Shown piece after piece: positions 1 to 7,100 of a DNA stretch of 15,320 nt; positions within the stretch are counted from its first letter, which is position 1; the number at the start of each line of letters is the position of its first letter. The position numbers were made by a program, and so were the translations under genes. The notes below the pieces were generated by a model. It was not told where the DNA came from and did not search any database. It worked only from the letters and a program-made list of their open reading frames with translations. Source of the DNA: Solirubrobacterales bacterium (GTDB lineage Bacteria > Actinomycetota > Thermoleophilia > Solirubrobacterales > Solirubrobacteraceae). Location: contig PMKB01000015.1 in the NCBI GenBank assembly GCA_003157595.1, forward strand, positions 1 through 15,320. The letters are read 5' to 3'.

Positions 1-1
1 C

Positions 2-700
2 CGCGCCGTGGCGCTCGAACCCGGGTCCGATCGCCACATCGTGCGTTTGGAGGACGACCACGAGATCGCGGCACGGGCTGTCGTGCTGGCGACGGGCGCC
101 GACTATCGCCGTCCACCGGTCGCCAACATTGCGGACTACGAGGGCGTCAGCGTCTTCTACGCCGCGGGCCCGCCCGAGGCACAGCGCTGCGGTGCCGCCC
201 GGGTGGGCGTGATCGGCGGCGGCAACTCGGCGGCACAGGCGGCTGTCTGGCTGGCGCGCGGCGGTGCGCTCGTGACGCTGCTGCATCGCCGCTCCGACGT
301 GCGCGAGACGATGTCCGACTACCTGGTGCTCGAACTCGAGCGCTACGGCGTCGCGGTACGCGACCGCAGCGAGGTCGCAGAGTTGCACGGCAGCAACGGG
401 GAGCTCGAGGCGGTCACTTTGCGCGACGGCGAGCGGCTGGGGTTCTCCTTCCTCTTTCTCTTCCTTGGTGCGGCTCCCTGCACCGACTGGCTGGGCGACG
501 TCGTGGCGCGCGACGACAACGGCTTCGTGCTAACCGGCGCCAACGCTGGCGCCGCCAACCTGCTCGAGACCAGCGTGCCCGGGATCTACGCCGCTGGCGA
601 CGTGCGATCAGGATCGGTAAAGCGCTGCGCCACCGCGGTCGGCGAGGGAGCGATGGTCGTGCGCCTTATCCACGAACGCCTCTCCGGCGTACCCGCATAG
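2..700 (+). CDS. Thioredoxin-reductase-like FAD/NAD(P)H oxidoreductase, C-terminal part (5' end outside window)
   Basis: The frame is open to the left edge, so the start and N-terminal FAD-binding half lie outside the window; about 233 residues remain. An ATG-type FAD segment (LATGADYRRP) is followed by a second nucleotide-binding fold (GVIGGGNSAAQAAVWLARGG, about bases 206-270), a HRR stretch that would suit the NADPH 2'-phosphate, and the closing FAD motif GIYAAGDVRSGSVKRCATAV (about 581-640). True thioredoxin reductases carry CxxC just before the NADPH glycine motif. Here that stretch reads FYAAGPPEAQRC and has one cysteine, so disulfide reduction of thioredoxin is unlikely. A similar YAA..EAQ pattern is known to me from actinobacterial reductase-like proteins fused to an N-terminal cyclic-nucleotide-binding domain. 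Whether that domain exists here cannot be seen. The family call is firm; the substrate is unknown. Confidence 0.88.
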   Translation, partial: RAVALEPGSDRHIVRLEDDHEIAARAVVLATGADYRRPPVANIADYEGVSVFYAAGPPEAQRCGAARVGVIGGGNSAAQAAVWLARGGALVTLLHRRSDVRETMSDYLVLELERYGVAVRDRSEVAELHGSNGELEAVTLRDGERLGFSFLFLFLGAAPCTDWLGDVVARDDNGFVLTGANAGAANLLETSVPGIYAAGDVRSGSVKRCATAVGEGAMVVRLIHERLSGVPA

Positions 701-804
701 CCGCGGGTCTAACGCGAGCACACCAAGCGGCGCAGTCGAGTGGCCCGGCAGATGTCGCCGCGGGCGACTGCTGACGGGCGGATCCGGGCGTCGGAAGTGG
801 CACC

Positions 805-846
805 CACCGCGAGAACCTGCGACTCGATCGGGAAGGAAACGCGGTG
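805..846 (+). promoter_or_regulatory. Inverted repeat in the leader of the beta-propeller gene
   Basis: CACCGCG (805-811) pairs perfectly with CGCGGTG (840-846) around a 28-base loop rich in A and G. It lies 57 bases upstream of the GTG start at 904. It may be an RNA leader element or chance pairing in GC-rich DNA. It does not match a riboswitch class I could recognise. Confidence 0.25.
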
Positions 847-889
847 CGCGGAGTCTCCTAGTCCGTACACCTCTGCCATCAAGACTGAC

Positions 890-894
890 AGGAG
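890..894 (+). promoter_or_regulatory. Ribosome binding site that sets the GTG start at 904
   Basis: AGGAG ends 9 bases before the GTG at 904. It supports that start, which is followed directly by a signal-peptide-like sequence. Confidence 0.7.
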
Positions 895-903
895 ATCCCT
901 CCA

Positions 904-2046
904 GTGTCGAAGCCCTCTCTTCTCGCCTTGGCCGGCGCCGGCCTTGCCGTCGCTGCGCTCGCTGCGTCAAGCCGCGGCGCCGCCTCCGGCGCCACACCGC
1001 CCAGGGCGCACGCGAGCGCCACATCCAGCGCCTTCCTCTCCTCGCTGCACACCGTCAGCACGATCGGTTCAACCGTCCCGTCGAACGGCGACATAAACCC
1101 CTACGGGCTTGCGGTCGTGCCAACCAGCGCCGGTTCGCTCAAGGCCGGCGACTTCCTCATCAGCAACTTCAACGCCAAGTCAAACAACCAGGGAACTGGA
1201 ACGACCATCGTTCAGCTGACGCCGAGCGGAAGCTTGTCGGTGTTCGCAACCATCAATGCGAAGACGCTGCCCGGAGCGTGCCCCGGAGGCGTTGGCTTGA
1301 CCACGGCACTGAGCGTCCTGCAGGGCGGCTACGTCGTCGTCGGCAGTCTGCCAACGACCAACGGCATGTCGGCCACCGCACAGTACGGCTGCTTGATCGT
1401 GCTCAACAGCAAGGGCACAGCGGTCGAAACGATCGCCGGCAACAACATCCAGGGCCCATGGGACATGGCCTCTGTGACACAAGGCTCGACCACGACGCTG
1501 TTCGTGAGCAACGTGCTCAACGGCGGCGCCCGCGAAGGGTTGACGACGATCGATAACTCGACTGTCCTGCGGATTCGCCTCAGCTCGGCAGCCGGGCACG
1601 CTCCGAAGGTCCAAAGCGAGCAGGTCGTCGCGAACGACATCCCGTGGCGCGACGATAAGGCGGCGCTCGTGATCGGACCGACCGGCGTCGCGCTGGCCAA
1701 GAACGGGACGCTCTACGTCGCCGACACGCTCGAAAACAGGATCATCGCGATTCCGAACGCGATGACGCGCACCACACCGCTCGCCGACAAGGACATCACG
1801 CTCTCCTCGGGCGGACATCTCAAACAGCCGCTCGGGCTGATCCTGGCAGACAACGGGGACATCCTGACAACCAACGCGAGTGACGGGAACATCGTCGAGA
1901 CGACGCCCGCCGGACATCAGATCGCAACCGTCGCCGGCGACGCGAAGAGCGGCGCCGGGTCGCTGTTCGGCCTCGCAATCGCCCCCGGCGGAAAGGGCTT
2001 GCTGTACGTCGACGACGGGCTCAACACGCTGCGCCTGCTGCACTGA
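904..2046 (+). CDS. Secreted NHL-type beta-propeller protein
   Basis: This 380-residue protein starts at GTG behind AGGAG. Residues 1-37 look like a Sec signal peptide: MSKP, then a hydrophobic Ala/Leu/Gly core, then an AHA-type cleavage site. The rest is built of repeated blades with the NHL/SMP-30 flavour: NPYGLAVVP near residue 65, GPTGVALAKNGTLYVAD near 258, QPLGLILADNGDILTTNASD near 305, and a closing GLAIAPGGKGLLYVDDGLN near 355. Such propellers act outside the cell in binding or as lactonase-like enzymes. No catalytic residue set could be assigned, so its role is open. It has its own leader and a strong hairpin 18 bases after the stop, so it is probably monocistronic. The fold assignment is confident; the function is not known. 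Confidence 0.85.
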   Translation: MSKPSLLALAGAGLAVAALAASSRGAASGATPPRAHASATSSAFLSSLHTVSTIGSTVPSNGDINPYGLAVVPTSAGSLKAGDFLISNFNAKSNNQGTGTTIVQLTPSGSLSVFATINAKTLPGACPGGVGLTTALSVLQGGYVVVGSLPTTNGMSATAQYGCLIVLNSKGTAVETIAGNNIQGPWDMASVTQGSTTTLFVSNVLNGGAREGLTTIDNSTVLRIRLSSAAGHAPKVQSEQVVANDIPWRDDKAALVIGPTGVALAKNGTLYVADTLENRIIAIPNAMTRTTPLADKDITLSSGGHLKQPLGLILADNGDILTTNASDGNIVETTPAGHQIATVAGDAKSGAGSLFGLAIAPGGKGLLYVDDGLNTLRLLH

Positions 2047-2064
2047 CAACTCACACTTCGTGAT

Positions 2065-2097
2065 GCACGCGCGACCCCAACTGTGGGTCGCGCGTGC
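2065..2097 (+). terminator. Intrinsic-type terminator hairpin after the beta-propeller gene
   Basis: GCACGCGCGACCC (2065-2077) and GGGTCGCGCGTGC (2085-2097) form a perfect 13-bp stem with a 7-base loop, starting 18 bases after the stop codon. There is no T-tract, as is common in high-GC actinobacteria. Confidence 0.75.
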
Positions 2098-2151
2098 GCG
2101 TCCGTGTCGGCCGAAACCCGCAGGCCCGTGCGCCACCCAGCGACCGTCTGA

Positions 2152-2376
2152 GTGACCGAAATCCTCGCGAGGTGCATCCGACCGCGTCGCGACCTGTTCG
2201 TCCGGCGTCGCCCTGAACCCGAGGTACCTCCGCACGTCACGCCCACGCCACGCTCGGAGCCGATCAGCTGCGATCGCGAACGGCGCGACCCTGACGGTCC
2301 TGGCGTCATCGTCGATCAGGCACGCGTGCGCGTCACCTACTACCTGACCGCGCTCACCACCGCTGGGGAGGCGTGA
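2152..2376 (+). CDS. Doubtful small ORF, continued in frame past a TGA
   Basis: A 74-codon frame starts at GTG directly after a TGA and lacks a clear ribosome binding site. The product is Arg/Pro-rich and ends VTYYLTALTTAGEA. After the TGA at 2374-2376 the same frame stays open for another 23 codons (LAVFDAEHDTEIASWATTIA and beyond) to a second TGA at 2446-2448. I recognise no family. It could be a decayed gene broken by a nonsense change, a short real gene, or chance in GC-rich DNA. Chance is the most likely. Confidence 0.2.
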   Translation: MTEILARCIRPRRDLFVRRRPEPEVPPHVTPTPRSEPISCDRERRDPDGPGVIVDQARVRVTYYLTALTTAGEA

Positions 2377-2529
2377 CTAGCCGTGTTCGATGCCGAGCAC
2401 GACACCGAGATTGCGTCGTGGGCAACCACTATTGCAGCGGCATGGTGAGTCAGCCGAGCCCCGTATGCGCACAAGCTGAGGCCGCGCACCGCCTCAGCCT
2501 CGCCCATCTGCGAGCGCCACGGCCCGCCT

Positions 2530-2543
2530 CGCTCTCGCGAGCG
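2530..2543 (-). terminator. Weak hairpin downstream of the signalling operon
   Basis: CGCTC (2530-2534) pairs with GAGCG (2539-2543) around TCGC, with partial GC-rich extension outside. It lies 22 bases beyond the HD-GYP stop on the minus strand. It could help end the kinase/HD-GYP transcript, but the stem is short and has no T-tract. Confidence 0.25.
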
Positions 2544-2565
2544 CCAGGGCCCGATGAGATGACCG

Positions 2566-3681
2566 TCATGGCGATCCGCGATGAGCGCCTGCCGGCTGTG
2601 CGGAGACCTGGTCCGCGGCCACAAGGGCGTGATGGTCGAGGGTTGCGAATACTTCGACGACGGCCGGGTCGAAGTGTCGGCTGCTCTGGCCCAAGATTTC
2701 AGCGGCGGCTTCGTCAACTGGCCACGGCTGCTTGTAGGGTCGGCGATGGACCAGTGCGTCGAATACGTCAGCCACCGCGACCAGGCGACCAGCCAAGGGG
2801 ATCGCATCTCCTGCCAGTCCGCTGGGGTAACCGCCCCCGTCCCAGCGCTCGTGGTGTGTAAGCGCGATCTCCGCGGCGGTGCGCAGTAGCTGGGAGCGGC
2901 TGTCGCCCAGGATTCGTGCTCCGATCAACGTGTGAGACTTGATGATCTCGAACTCTTCCGCGGTGAGTTTTCCCGGTTTGAGAAGGATGGAGTCGGGGAT
3001 CGCGATCTTGCCGATGTCGTGCAGCGGAGCCGCGAGGCGAATGCGCTCGACCGTGCCACTCGGTAGTCCCTGGCCAGCGGCCAGCAGCGCTGCGGCGTGG
3101 CCGATCCGCTGTGCGTGCTGGTGGGTGTCGTCGTCGCGGTACTCGGCGGCCAACGCGAGACGATGGACGAGCTCGAGGCGAGCCAGCTCGAGCTGATGGG
3201 TGCGTTCACGTACTCGGGTTTCGAGATCGTCACCGTGGGCTTTCAGCTGGACCTGAAGCAGCCTCATCTCCAGCAGGTTCGAAACGCGCAGCCTGACCTC
3301 CTCAGGATCAAACGGCTTCGTGAGGAAGTCGCGCGCGCCGAGCCTCAAGGCCTGGTGCTTGGTCTCGTCAGTGGCATCGGCGGTGAGCACCAGAACCGGG
3401 ACTTGCGTGCTGCCGTGGGTCCAGCGGTCGAGCAGGCGCATCACGTCAAAGCCGTTGAGTACCGGCATGTTGATGTCGAGCATGAGGAGGTCGGGGACGA
3501 GATCTTCGAACGCATCCACAACTCTGGTGGGGTCTGTGATGGCGACGACGCTGGTGAAGTGCCAGCGCTTCAGCAATCCCGTAAGCAGGGCTGTGTTGGC
3601 CTGCTCGTCATCCACGACGACGATCCGCATGCCACGTAGAGCGCTCTGCGTGGGATCCGGGGTGTCAAGTTCGTGGTTCAC
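2566..3681 (-). CDS. Response regulator with HD-GYP (c-di-GMP phosphodiesterase-type) output
   Basis: This 371-residue protein starts at a GTG that overlaps the kinase stop (GTGA), so the two are probably translationally coupled. The N-terminal receiver domain (about 18-140) has the acidic pair D24/D25, phospho-acceptor D69 (LMLDINMP), T100 and K122 (LTKPFD). A short coiled linker (about 140-170) follows. The HD-GYP domain (about 172-350) is complete: HDIGK at 221-225, H250, HH at 276-277, the GYP motif in DGGGYPSG (281-288), and D305. HD-GYP proteins hydrolyse cyclic di-GMP; the full metal-ligand set suggests activity. The kinase encoded just upstream is the likely phosphodonor. No GGDEF cyclase gene is present in the window. 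Confidence 0.93.
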   Translation of the reverse strand: MNHELDTPDPTQSALRGMRIVVVDDEQANTALLTGLLKRWHFTSVVAITDPTRVVDAFEDLVPDLLMLDINMPVLNGFDVMRLLDRWTHGSTQVPVLVLTADATDETKHQALRLGARDFLTKPFDPEEVRLRVSNLLEMRLLQVQLKAHGDDLETRVRERTHQLELARLELVHRLALAAEYRDDDTHQHAQRIGHAAALLAAGQGLPSGTVERIRLAAPLHDIGKIAIPDSILLKPGKLTAEEFEIIKSHTLIGARILGDSRSQLLRTAAEIALTHHERWDGGGYPSGLAGDAIPLAGRLVAVADVFDALVHRRPYKQPWPVDEAAAEILGQSSRHFDPAVVEVFATLDHHALVAADQVSAQPAGAHRGSP

Positions 3682-6179
3682 TTGGGCACCAGAGCGCCGG
3701 CTGGGATAACCGCGTCAAGCGCGGCGAGGAAGCTGGGAACGTCCAGTGGGTGTGTCAGGAAGAAGGAGGCGCCGAGTTCGAGCAGTCGCGGTCCTTGGTC
3801 GGCGCCGAGGTCGGCGGTGAGGATGATCACCGGTATCCGTTCGGTACGCGCGTCTTGCTTGAGAGCGTCCAGGACCTGCTCGCCAGTCATGTCGGGCAGG
3901 TGCACGTCGAGCACGATGACGTCGGGCGGATGGTGGCGCGCCAGCTCAATGCCGAGCCGTCCCTGCATGGTCGCTTCGACCGTGATTTCCGGTCTGCGCT
4001 CGAGTACATGCTCGATCAACTTGATGTTGACCACGTTGTCCTCCATATACAGGACCCGAACTGAGGGGGCGCCGTCAAGCTGATCGCTCGCGGGGCTCTC
4101 GAGCGTGCGCTTGACGGCGTCCGACGCCTCCGTCGCCTCGGCGAGCTCGATCTCCGCTGTGAACGTAGACCCGATCCCGGGCTCACTCTCGACGGTGAGT
4201 GTTCCCCCCATCAGCTCCATCAGATGCTTGGAGAGAGCCAGGCCAAGCCCTGACCCTTCAATATCCTCATGCTCTGCGACGATCCTTTCGAAGGGCGCAA
4301 AGACCTCCGAGAGCCGCCCGGCTGGGATGCCGAGGCCCGTGTCGCGAACACGGATCCGCAGTTTCGGGCCGGCCTGCTCGCAGACGATCCCCACTTCGCC
4401 CCCTTCGCGGTTGTACTTGATTGCGTTTGAGAGCAGATTCAGCAGCACCTGCTTCACGCGCTGGCGGTCGGCGCGGATGTAACACCCGAGCTCACCCGAA
4501 GCAATCTCAACATGGATGTTTCGCTCAGCTGCCATCGGAGAGACCACCGCGACCACGTCCGCCAGCAGCGCCTCCACGGCGACCGGCTCGGGGAAGATCG
4601 TCACCTTACCCGCCTCGATGCGCGCAATGTCGAGCACCTCGTTGATCAACTCCAGCAGGTGCCGTCCCGATTCGACGATGTAATGGACCGGCTCGAGTTG
4701 GTCCTCGGACAAGCCATCCATCTCCAGTAGATGACCAAAGCCGAGAATCGAGTTCAGGGGAGTGCGCAGTTCGTGGCTCATTCGCGAGAGGAACTCGCTC
4801 TTGGCGCGGTTGGCCCGCTCAGCCTGCTCCTTCGCATCGCGGAGCAGCTCGTCGCCGCGCTTTCGGTCCGTGATGTCTTCAGAGATAGCAAGCAGATACT
4901 GAGCCTTGCCGTGCTCGTCGACAACGGGGATCTTCGTGGTGTGGAGGTAGCGCACCCCGTCGTTCCGCGTTTGGACCGCCTCCTCGGCAATTTCGAGCGG
5001 CACGCCGCTCGCGAGTGTCGCTCGATCCTCGGCCGTCGACGACTCTGCCAGGTCTGCCGCGAAGACGTCGTGGGCGTTCTTCCCGAGCAGCTCTTCTCTG
5101 GAGTAGCCGAGCAGCTTCTCCCCCGCCCGGTTGAAGCGAACGAACTTCAGATCACGCGCGTCCCTGACCAGCAGCATGTTGGGGATGTGCTCCACCACGG
5201 AGTCGAGGAACACCTCGGAGCGTCGAAACTCGGCGGCCTGATCCTCCAGGCGGCCGTGACCGTCCTGCAGCGCGTCGGCCATCGCGTTGAACGAGCTTGC
5301 CAGACGCGATAACTCCGTTGCTGACGCAGGCTCGACACGGACCGAGAGATCTCCCGCTGCCAAATCGTCCGCAGCGTTCCCGACCTTCCGGATCGGCCGC
5401 AAGACCGCGCGCCGCAGATAGAGCGCCGAAGCCGCGAGCAAGACGAGCGCACCAACCAACCCCCCCAACTCGTAGGCCGACGCCCGGCTGGCGGCCGCCT
5501 GGGCCTGTAGCTCGGCAGGGGCAGCCGGCTGCTGGTTGCGCTTGATCAGCTCGGCGAATATGAGCCGCAGCGCGTCCACGCGCCGCTTGCCTCGCAGAGC
5601 TGCAGCTACGTTCACGGCGCCCGTGGGGTTCCTCTGGACCGTGAGGATCTGAGGGACCGCGAAATCGCGGATGTAAGACTCGCCTTCGCTCGCGATCCTC
5701 CTCGCCAGCCCCAAGTCGACGCTTCCATTCTGGGCTTCGAGAGCCACCAACGTCGAGCTACGCGCGGGAAACGCCGTGCGCGCTGACTGCCAAGGCTCGA
5801 GGAAGCGGCGGTCGTGCGTGAGCAGGAACCCGCGCACACCGGTCTCCAGATCCAACAGCAGCGTCTCCGACTGGTAGGCGAGCGAAACCTCCTGCTCAGC
5901 CCTCGCCTGCACTCGGACGTTCCGACTCAGCGTGGAGGTGGCGTCGCGCTGCGCAAAGAACACCGCAAGCAGTAGGACCGCGAGGGCAACACCAGGCAGC
6001 AGCAGCCGCACAGCCACCGAGTCCGCCGACCGCGGTCGGGATCGCCCGACACCTGCGCCGGCGCGCTTGAAAGGGTTCGGCCACAAGCTCCAACCGCGCG
6101 CACGCACGTAACCCCTATCGACCGCAAGCGAAGATTCCATAACTTTGCCGACACGCAAACGCCGCAATGCCATGATCAC
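3678..6179 (-). CDS. Membrane hybrid sensor histidine kinase (CHASE3-HAMP-PAS-HisKA-HATPase-receiver)
   Basis: This 833-residue protein has two membrane segments (about 55-77 and 236-256) flanking a CHASE3-like sensor ([19 protein letters not shown], 112-130). A HAMP linker (about 257-310) and a PAS domain (about 322-440, ending ISEDITDRK) come next. HisKA has H469 in SHELRTPLN. The ATPase domain has the N box [10 protein letters not shown] and the G boxes DTGLGIP and [11 protein letters not shown]. The C-terminal receiver has E713/D714 and acceptor D758, but the usually invariant Lys is replaced by His810 (LTHPLD). It is the first gene of a leftward operon with the HD-GYP regulator. The start is GTG at 6179; ATG at 6173 is possible and neither has a good ribosome binding site. 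The receiver could act as an internal phosphate sink or relay. Confidence 0.93.
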   Translation of the reverse strand: MIMALRRLRVGKVMESSLAVDRGYVRARGWSLWPNPFKRAGAGVGRSRPRSADSVAVRLLLPGVALAVLLLAVFFAQRDATSTLSRNVRVQARAEQEVSLAYQSETLLLDLETGVRGFLLTHDRRFLEPWQSARTAFPARSSTLVALEAQNGSVDLGLARRIASEGESYIRDFAVPQILTVQRNPTGAVNVAAALRGKRRVDALRLIFAELIKRNQQPAAPAELQAQAAASRASAYELGGLVGALVLLAASALYLRRAVLRPIRKVGNAADDLAAGDLSVRVEPASATELSRLASSFNAMADALQDGHGRLEDQAAEFRRSEVFLDSVVEHIPNMLLVRDARDLKFVRFNRAGEKLLGYSREELLGKNAHDVFAADLAESSTAEDRATLASGVPLEIAEEAVQTRNDGVRYLHTTKIPVVDEHGKAQYLLAISEDITDRKRGDELLRDAKEQAERANRAKSEFLSRMSHELRTPLNSILGFGHLLEMDGLSEDQLEPVHYIVESGRHLLELINEVLDIARIEAGKVTIFPEPVAVEALLADVVAVVSPMAAERNIHVEIASGELGCYIRADRQRVKQVLLNLLSNAIKYNREGGEVGIVCEQAGPKLRIRVRDTGLGIPAGRLSEVFAPFERIVAEHEDIEGSGLGLALSKHLMELMGGTLTVESEPGIGSTFTAEIELAEATEASDAVKRTLESPASDQLDGAPSVRVLYMEDNVVNIKLIEHVLERRPEITVEATMQGRLGIELARHHPPDVIVLDVHLPDMTGEQVLDALKQDARTERIPVIILTADLGADQGPRLLELGASFFLTHPLDVPSFLAALDAVIPAGALVPK

Positions 6180-6248
6180 GAGACGAGCGACCGGCTCCCG
6201 CCATAACGATCAGCGCGGGATCTGTGCGCAGGGTGCGGTATTGAAGAC

Positions 6249-6315
6249 CGTCACGCCCCGCAGTTCGGCCAGCGTTTGCAGGCCAAAATGACGCCAAGTT
6301 AGTGTCGGGGTGACG
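6249..6315. repeat. Nested inverted repeats in the divergent region between the kinase and Tat-protein genes
   Basis: The outer arms are CGTCACGCCCCG (6249-6260) and CGGGGTGACG (6306-6315), 10 bp with one bulged G. Inside lies a second hairpin, GGCCAGC-GTTT-GCAGGCC (6267-6284), with one mismatch. It lies upstream of the Tat gene promoter and within reach of the kinase start, so it could be an operator or leader structure. No specific regulator could be matched. Confidence 0.4.
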
Positions 6316-6357
6316 AAATCCTCGCGTCGTGCAGCCGGTCGCCGTCGCCACCCGCTC

Positions 6358-6388
6358 GTGCCAGATTGCGCTGCCCGCGCCGTACAAT
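6358..6388 (+). promoter_or_regulatory. Probable promoter of the Tat-signal Thr/Pro protein
   Basis: A good -10 hexamer, TACAAT (6383-6388), is preceded at 19 bases by a 4-of-6 match to the -35 box, GTGCCA (6358-6363). Transcription would begin near 6395, about 10 bases before the ATG at 6406. There is no ribosome binding site in that gap, so the message may be near-leaderless. Confidence 0.5.
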
Positions 6389-6405
6389 CGTGGTAGCTTT
6401 CCGCG

Positions 6406-6954
6406 ATGGTCACGGGCGGCCCGAGCAACCAGCCTGACGAGCCGGCACCGGATCAGCAGACTGGCGCGGGCGCGCACGACCGTCGCGGGTTCCTCAAGCG
6501 GATGGCGGCAATCGGTTTCGCCGCACCCGTCGTCACGGTGTTGGATCCCTTCACCACCGCTTCTGCGCTGGCGTGCGCGACGACGACGGTCGTGAGCACA
6601 ACCCAGCCCGCGACCTCCTCGCCTCCGTTCACGACCCAGCCGCCGCTCACGACGCCGGTTCCCTCGACGACGTCGGCATCGACCACGCCCGCACCGTCGA
6701 CTACGAAGACCCCCGCCACCACGACGACGACGCCTGCGCCGACCACCTCACCGGCGGCCACCACACCACCGCCCGCGACGTCGCCCGCGGCGACGACACC
6801 ACCCCCGTCGACGACACCACCTCCGTCGACGACAGCGGTCCCGTCGACGACACCACCTCCGTCGACGACAGCGGTCCCGTCGACGACGGCGAAGCCGAGG
6901 CACCATCACCACCATCACGATCACCGTCGTGACCACCGCCGCGGCGGCACCTGA
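6406..6954 (+). CDS. Tat-exported Thr/Pro-rich mucin-like protein with natural hexahistidine tail
   Basis: The protein has 182 residues. Residues 1-25 are polar; a twin-arginine signal RRGFLKRM (26-33) precedes a hydrophobic stretch ending ASALA at 56. Cys57, the only cysteine, follows directly, so a non-canonical lipoprotein site is conceivable. Residues 58-161 are low-complexity Thr/Pro/Ser/Ala with about 39 Thr and blocks such as PPPSTT and AVPSTT. The tail holds six consecutive His (166-171) and then HDHRRDHRRGG. There is no enzymatic domain. The composition resembles heavily O-glycosylated wall linkers or mucin-type stalks, and the His/Arg end could bind metal or an anionic polymer. It is convergent with the multidomain glycosyltransferase gene 136 bases away, a possible modifying enzyme. 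Function is inferred; the Tat signal and composition are directly visible. Confidence 0.8.
   Translation: MVTGGPSNQPDEPAPDQQTGAGAHDRRGFLKRMAAIGFAAPVVTVLDPFTTASALACATTTVVSTTQPATSSPPFTTQPPLTTPVPSTTSASTTPAPSTTKTPATTTTTPAPTTSPAATTPPPATSPAATTPPPSTTPPPSTTAVPSTTPPPSTTAVPSTTAKPRHHHHHHDHRRDHRRGGT
6805..6888 (+). repeat. 36-bp tandem repeat inside the Thr/Pro-rich coding region
   Basis: Bases 6805-6840 and 6841-6876 are identical 36-bp units encoding PSTTPPPSTTAV, and the start of a third unit follows from 6877. The repeat keeps the reading frame, so copy-number change by slippage would lengthen or shorten the protein in 12-residue steps. Confidence 0.9.
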
Positions 6955-7077
6955 GCGCAGCCGTTCGCTCGCGTCGTGGGACCGCGGAGACTGACCGGTC
7001 GCGCTCCCGGCCCGAAGCGGAAGCGCCCACATAGACCGGCCGTGACATCAACAAGCGCGCTCGCTGGCCGCTGTCGG

Positions 7078-7100
7078 GCCGGCAGCTAGCTCAGGCCGGC
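7078..7100. terminator. Possible short hairpin between the convergent Tat-protein and glycosyltransferase genes
   Basis: GCCGGC (7078-7083) and GCCGGC (7095-7100) can pair around an 11-base loop and straddle the glycosyltransferase stop codon. The stem is short and lacks a T-tract, so the terminator role is weakly supported. Confidence 0.25.

Larger units (their letters stand above)
2047..2565. other. Gene-poor intergenic stretch of about 0.5 kb
   Basis: Between the beta-propeller gene and the end of the HD-GYP gene, only the terminator hairpin (2065-2097), one doubtful small frame (2152-2448) and a weak hairpin (2530-2543) can be pointed to. No recognised protein, tRNA, or repeat family was seen. 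Confidence 0.6.

Noticed and set aside
801..840. TPP riboswitch-like string (ACCC...GAACCTG...GGGAAGGAA)
   Set aside because: The essential CTGAGA half and the pairing of the two helices are missing, and the downstream gene is not a thiamine gene.
1180..2235. 351-codon open frame on the - strand
   Set aside because: It is the antisense shadow of the beta-propeller gene, runs through its terminator, and is rich in Arg without recognisable domains.
6805..6888. Short direct repeats resembling a CRISPR array
   Set aside because: The units are contiguous without spacers and lie in frame inside a Thr/Pro-rich coding region.
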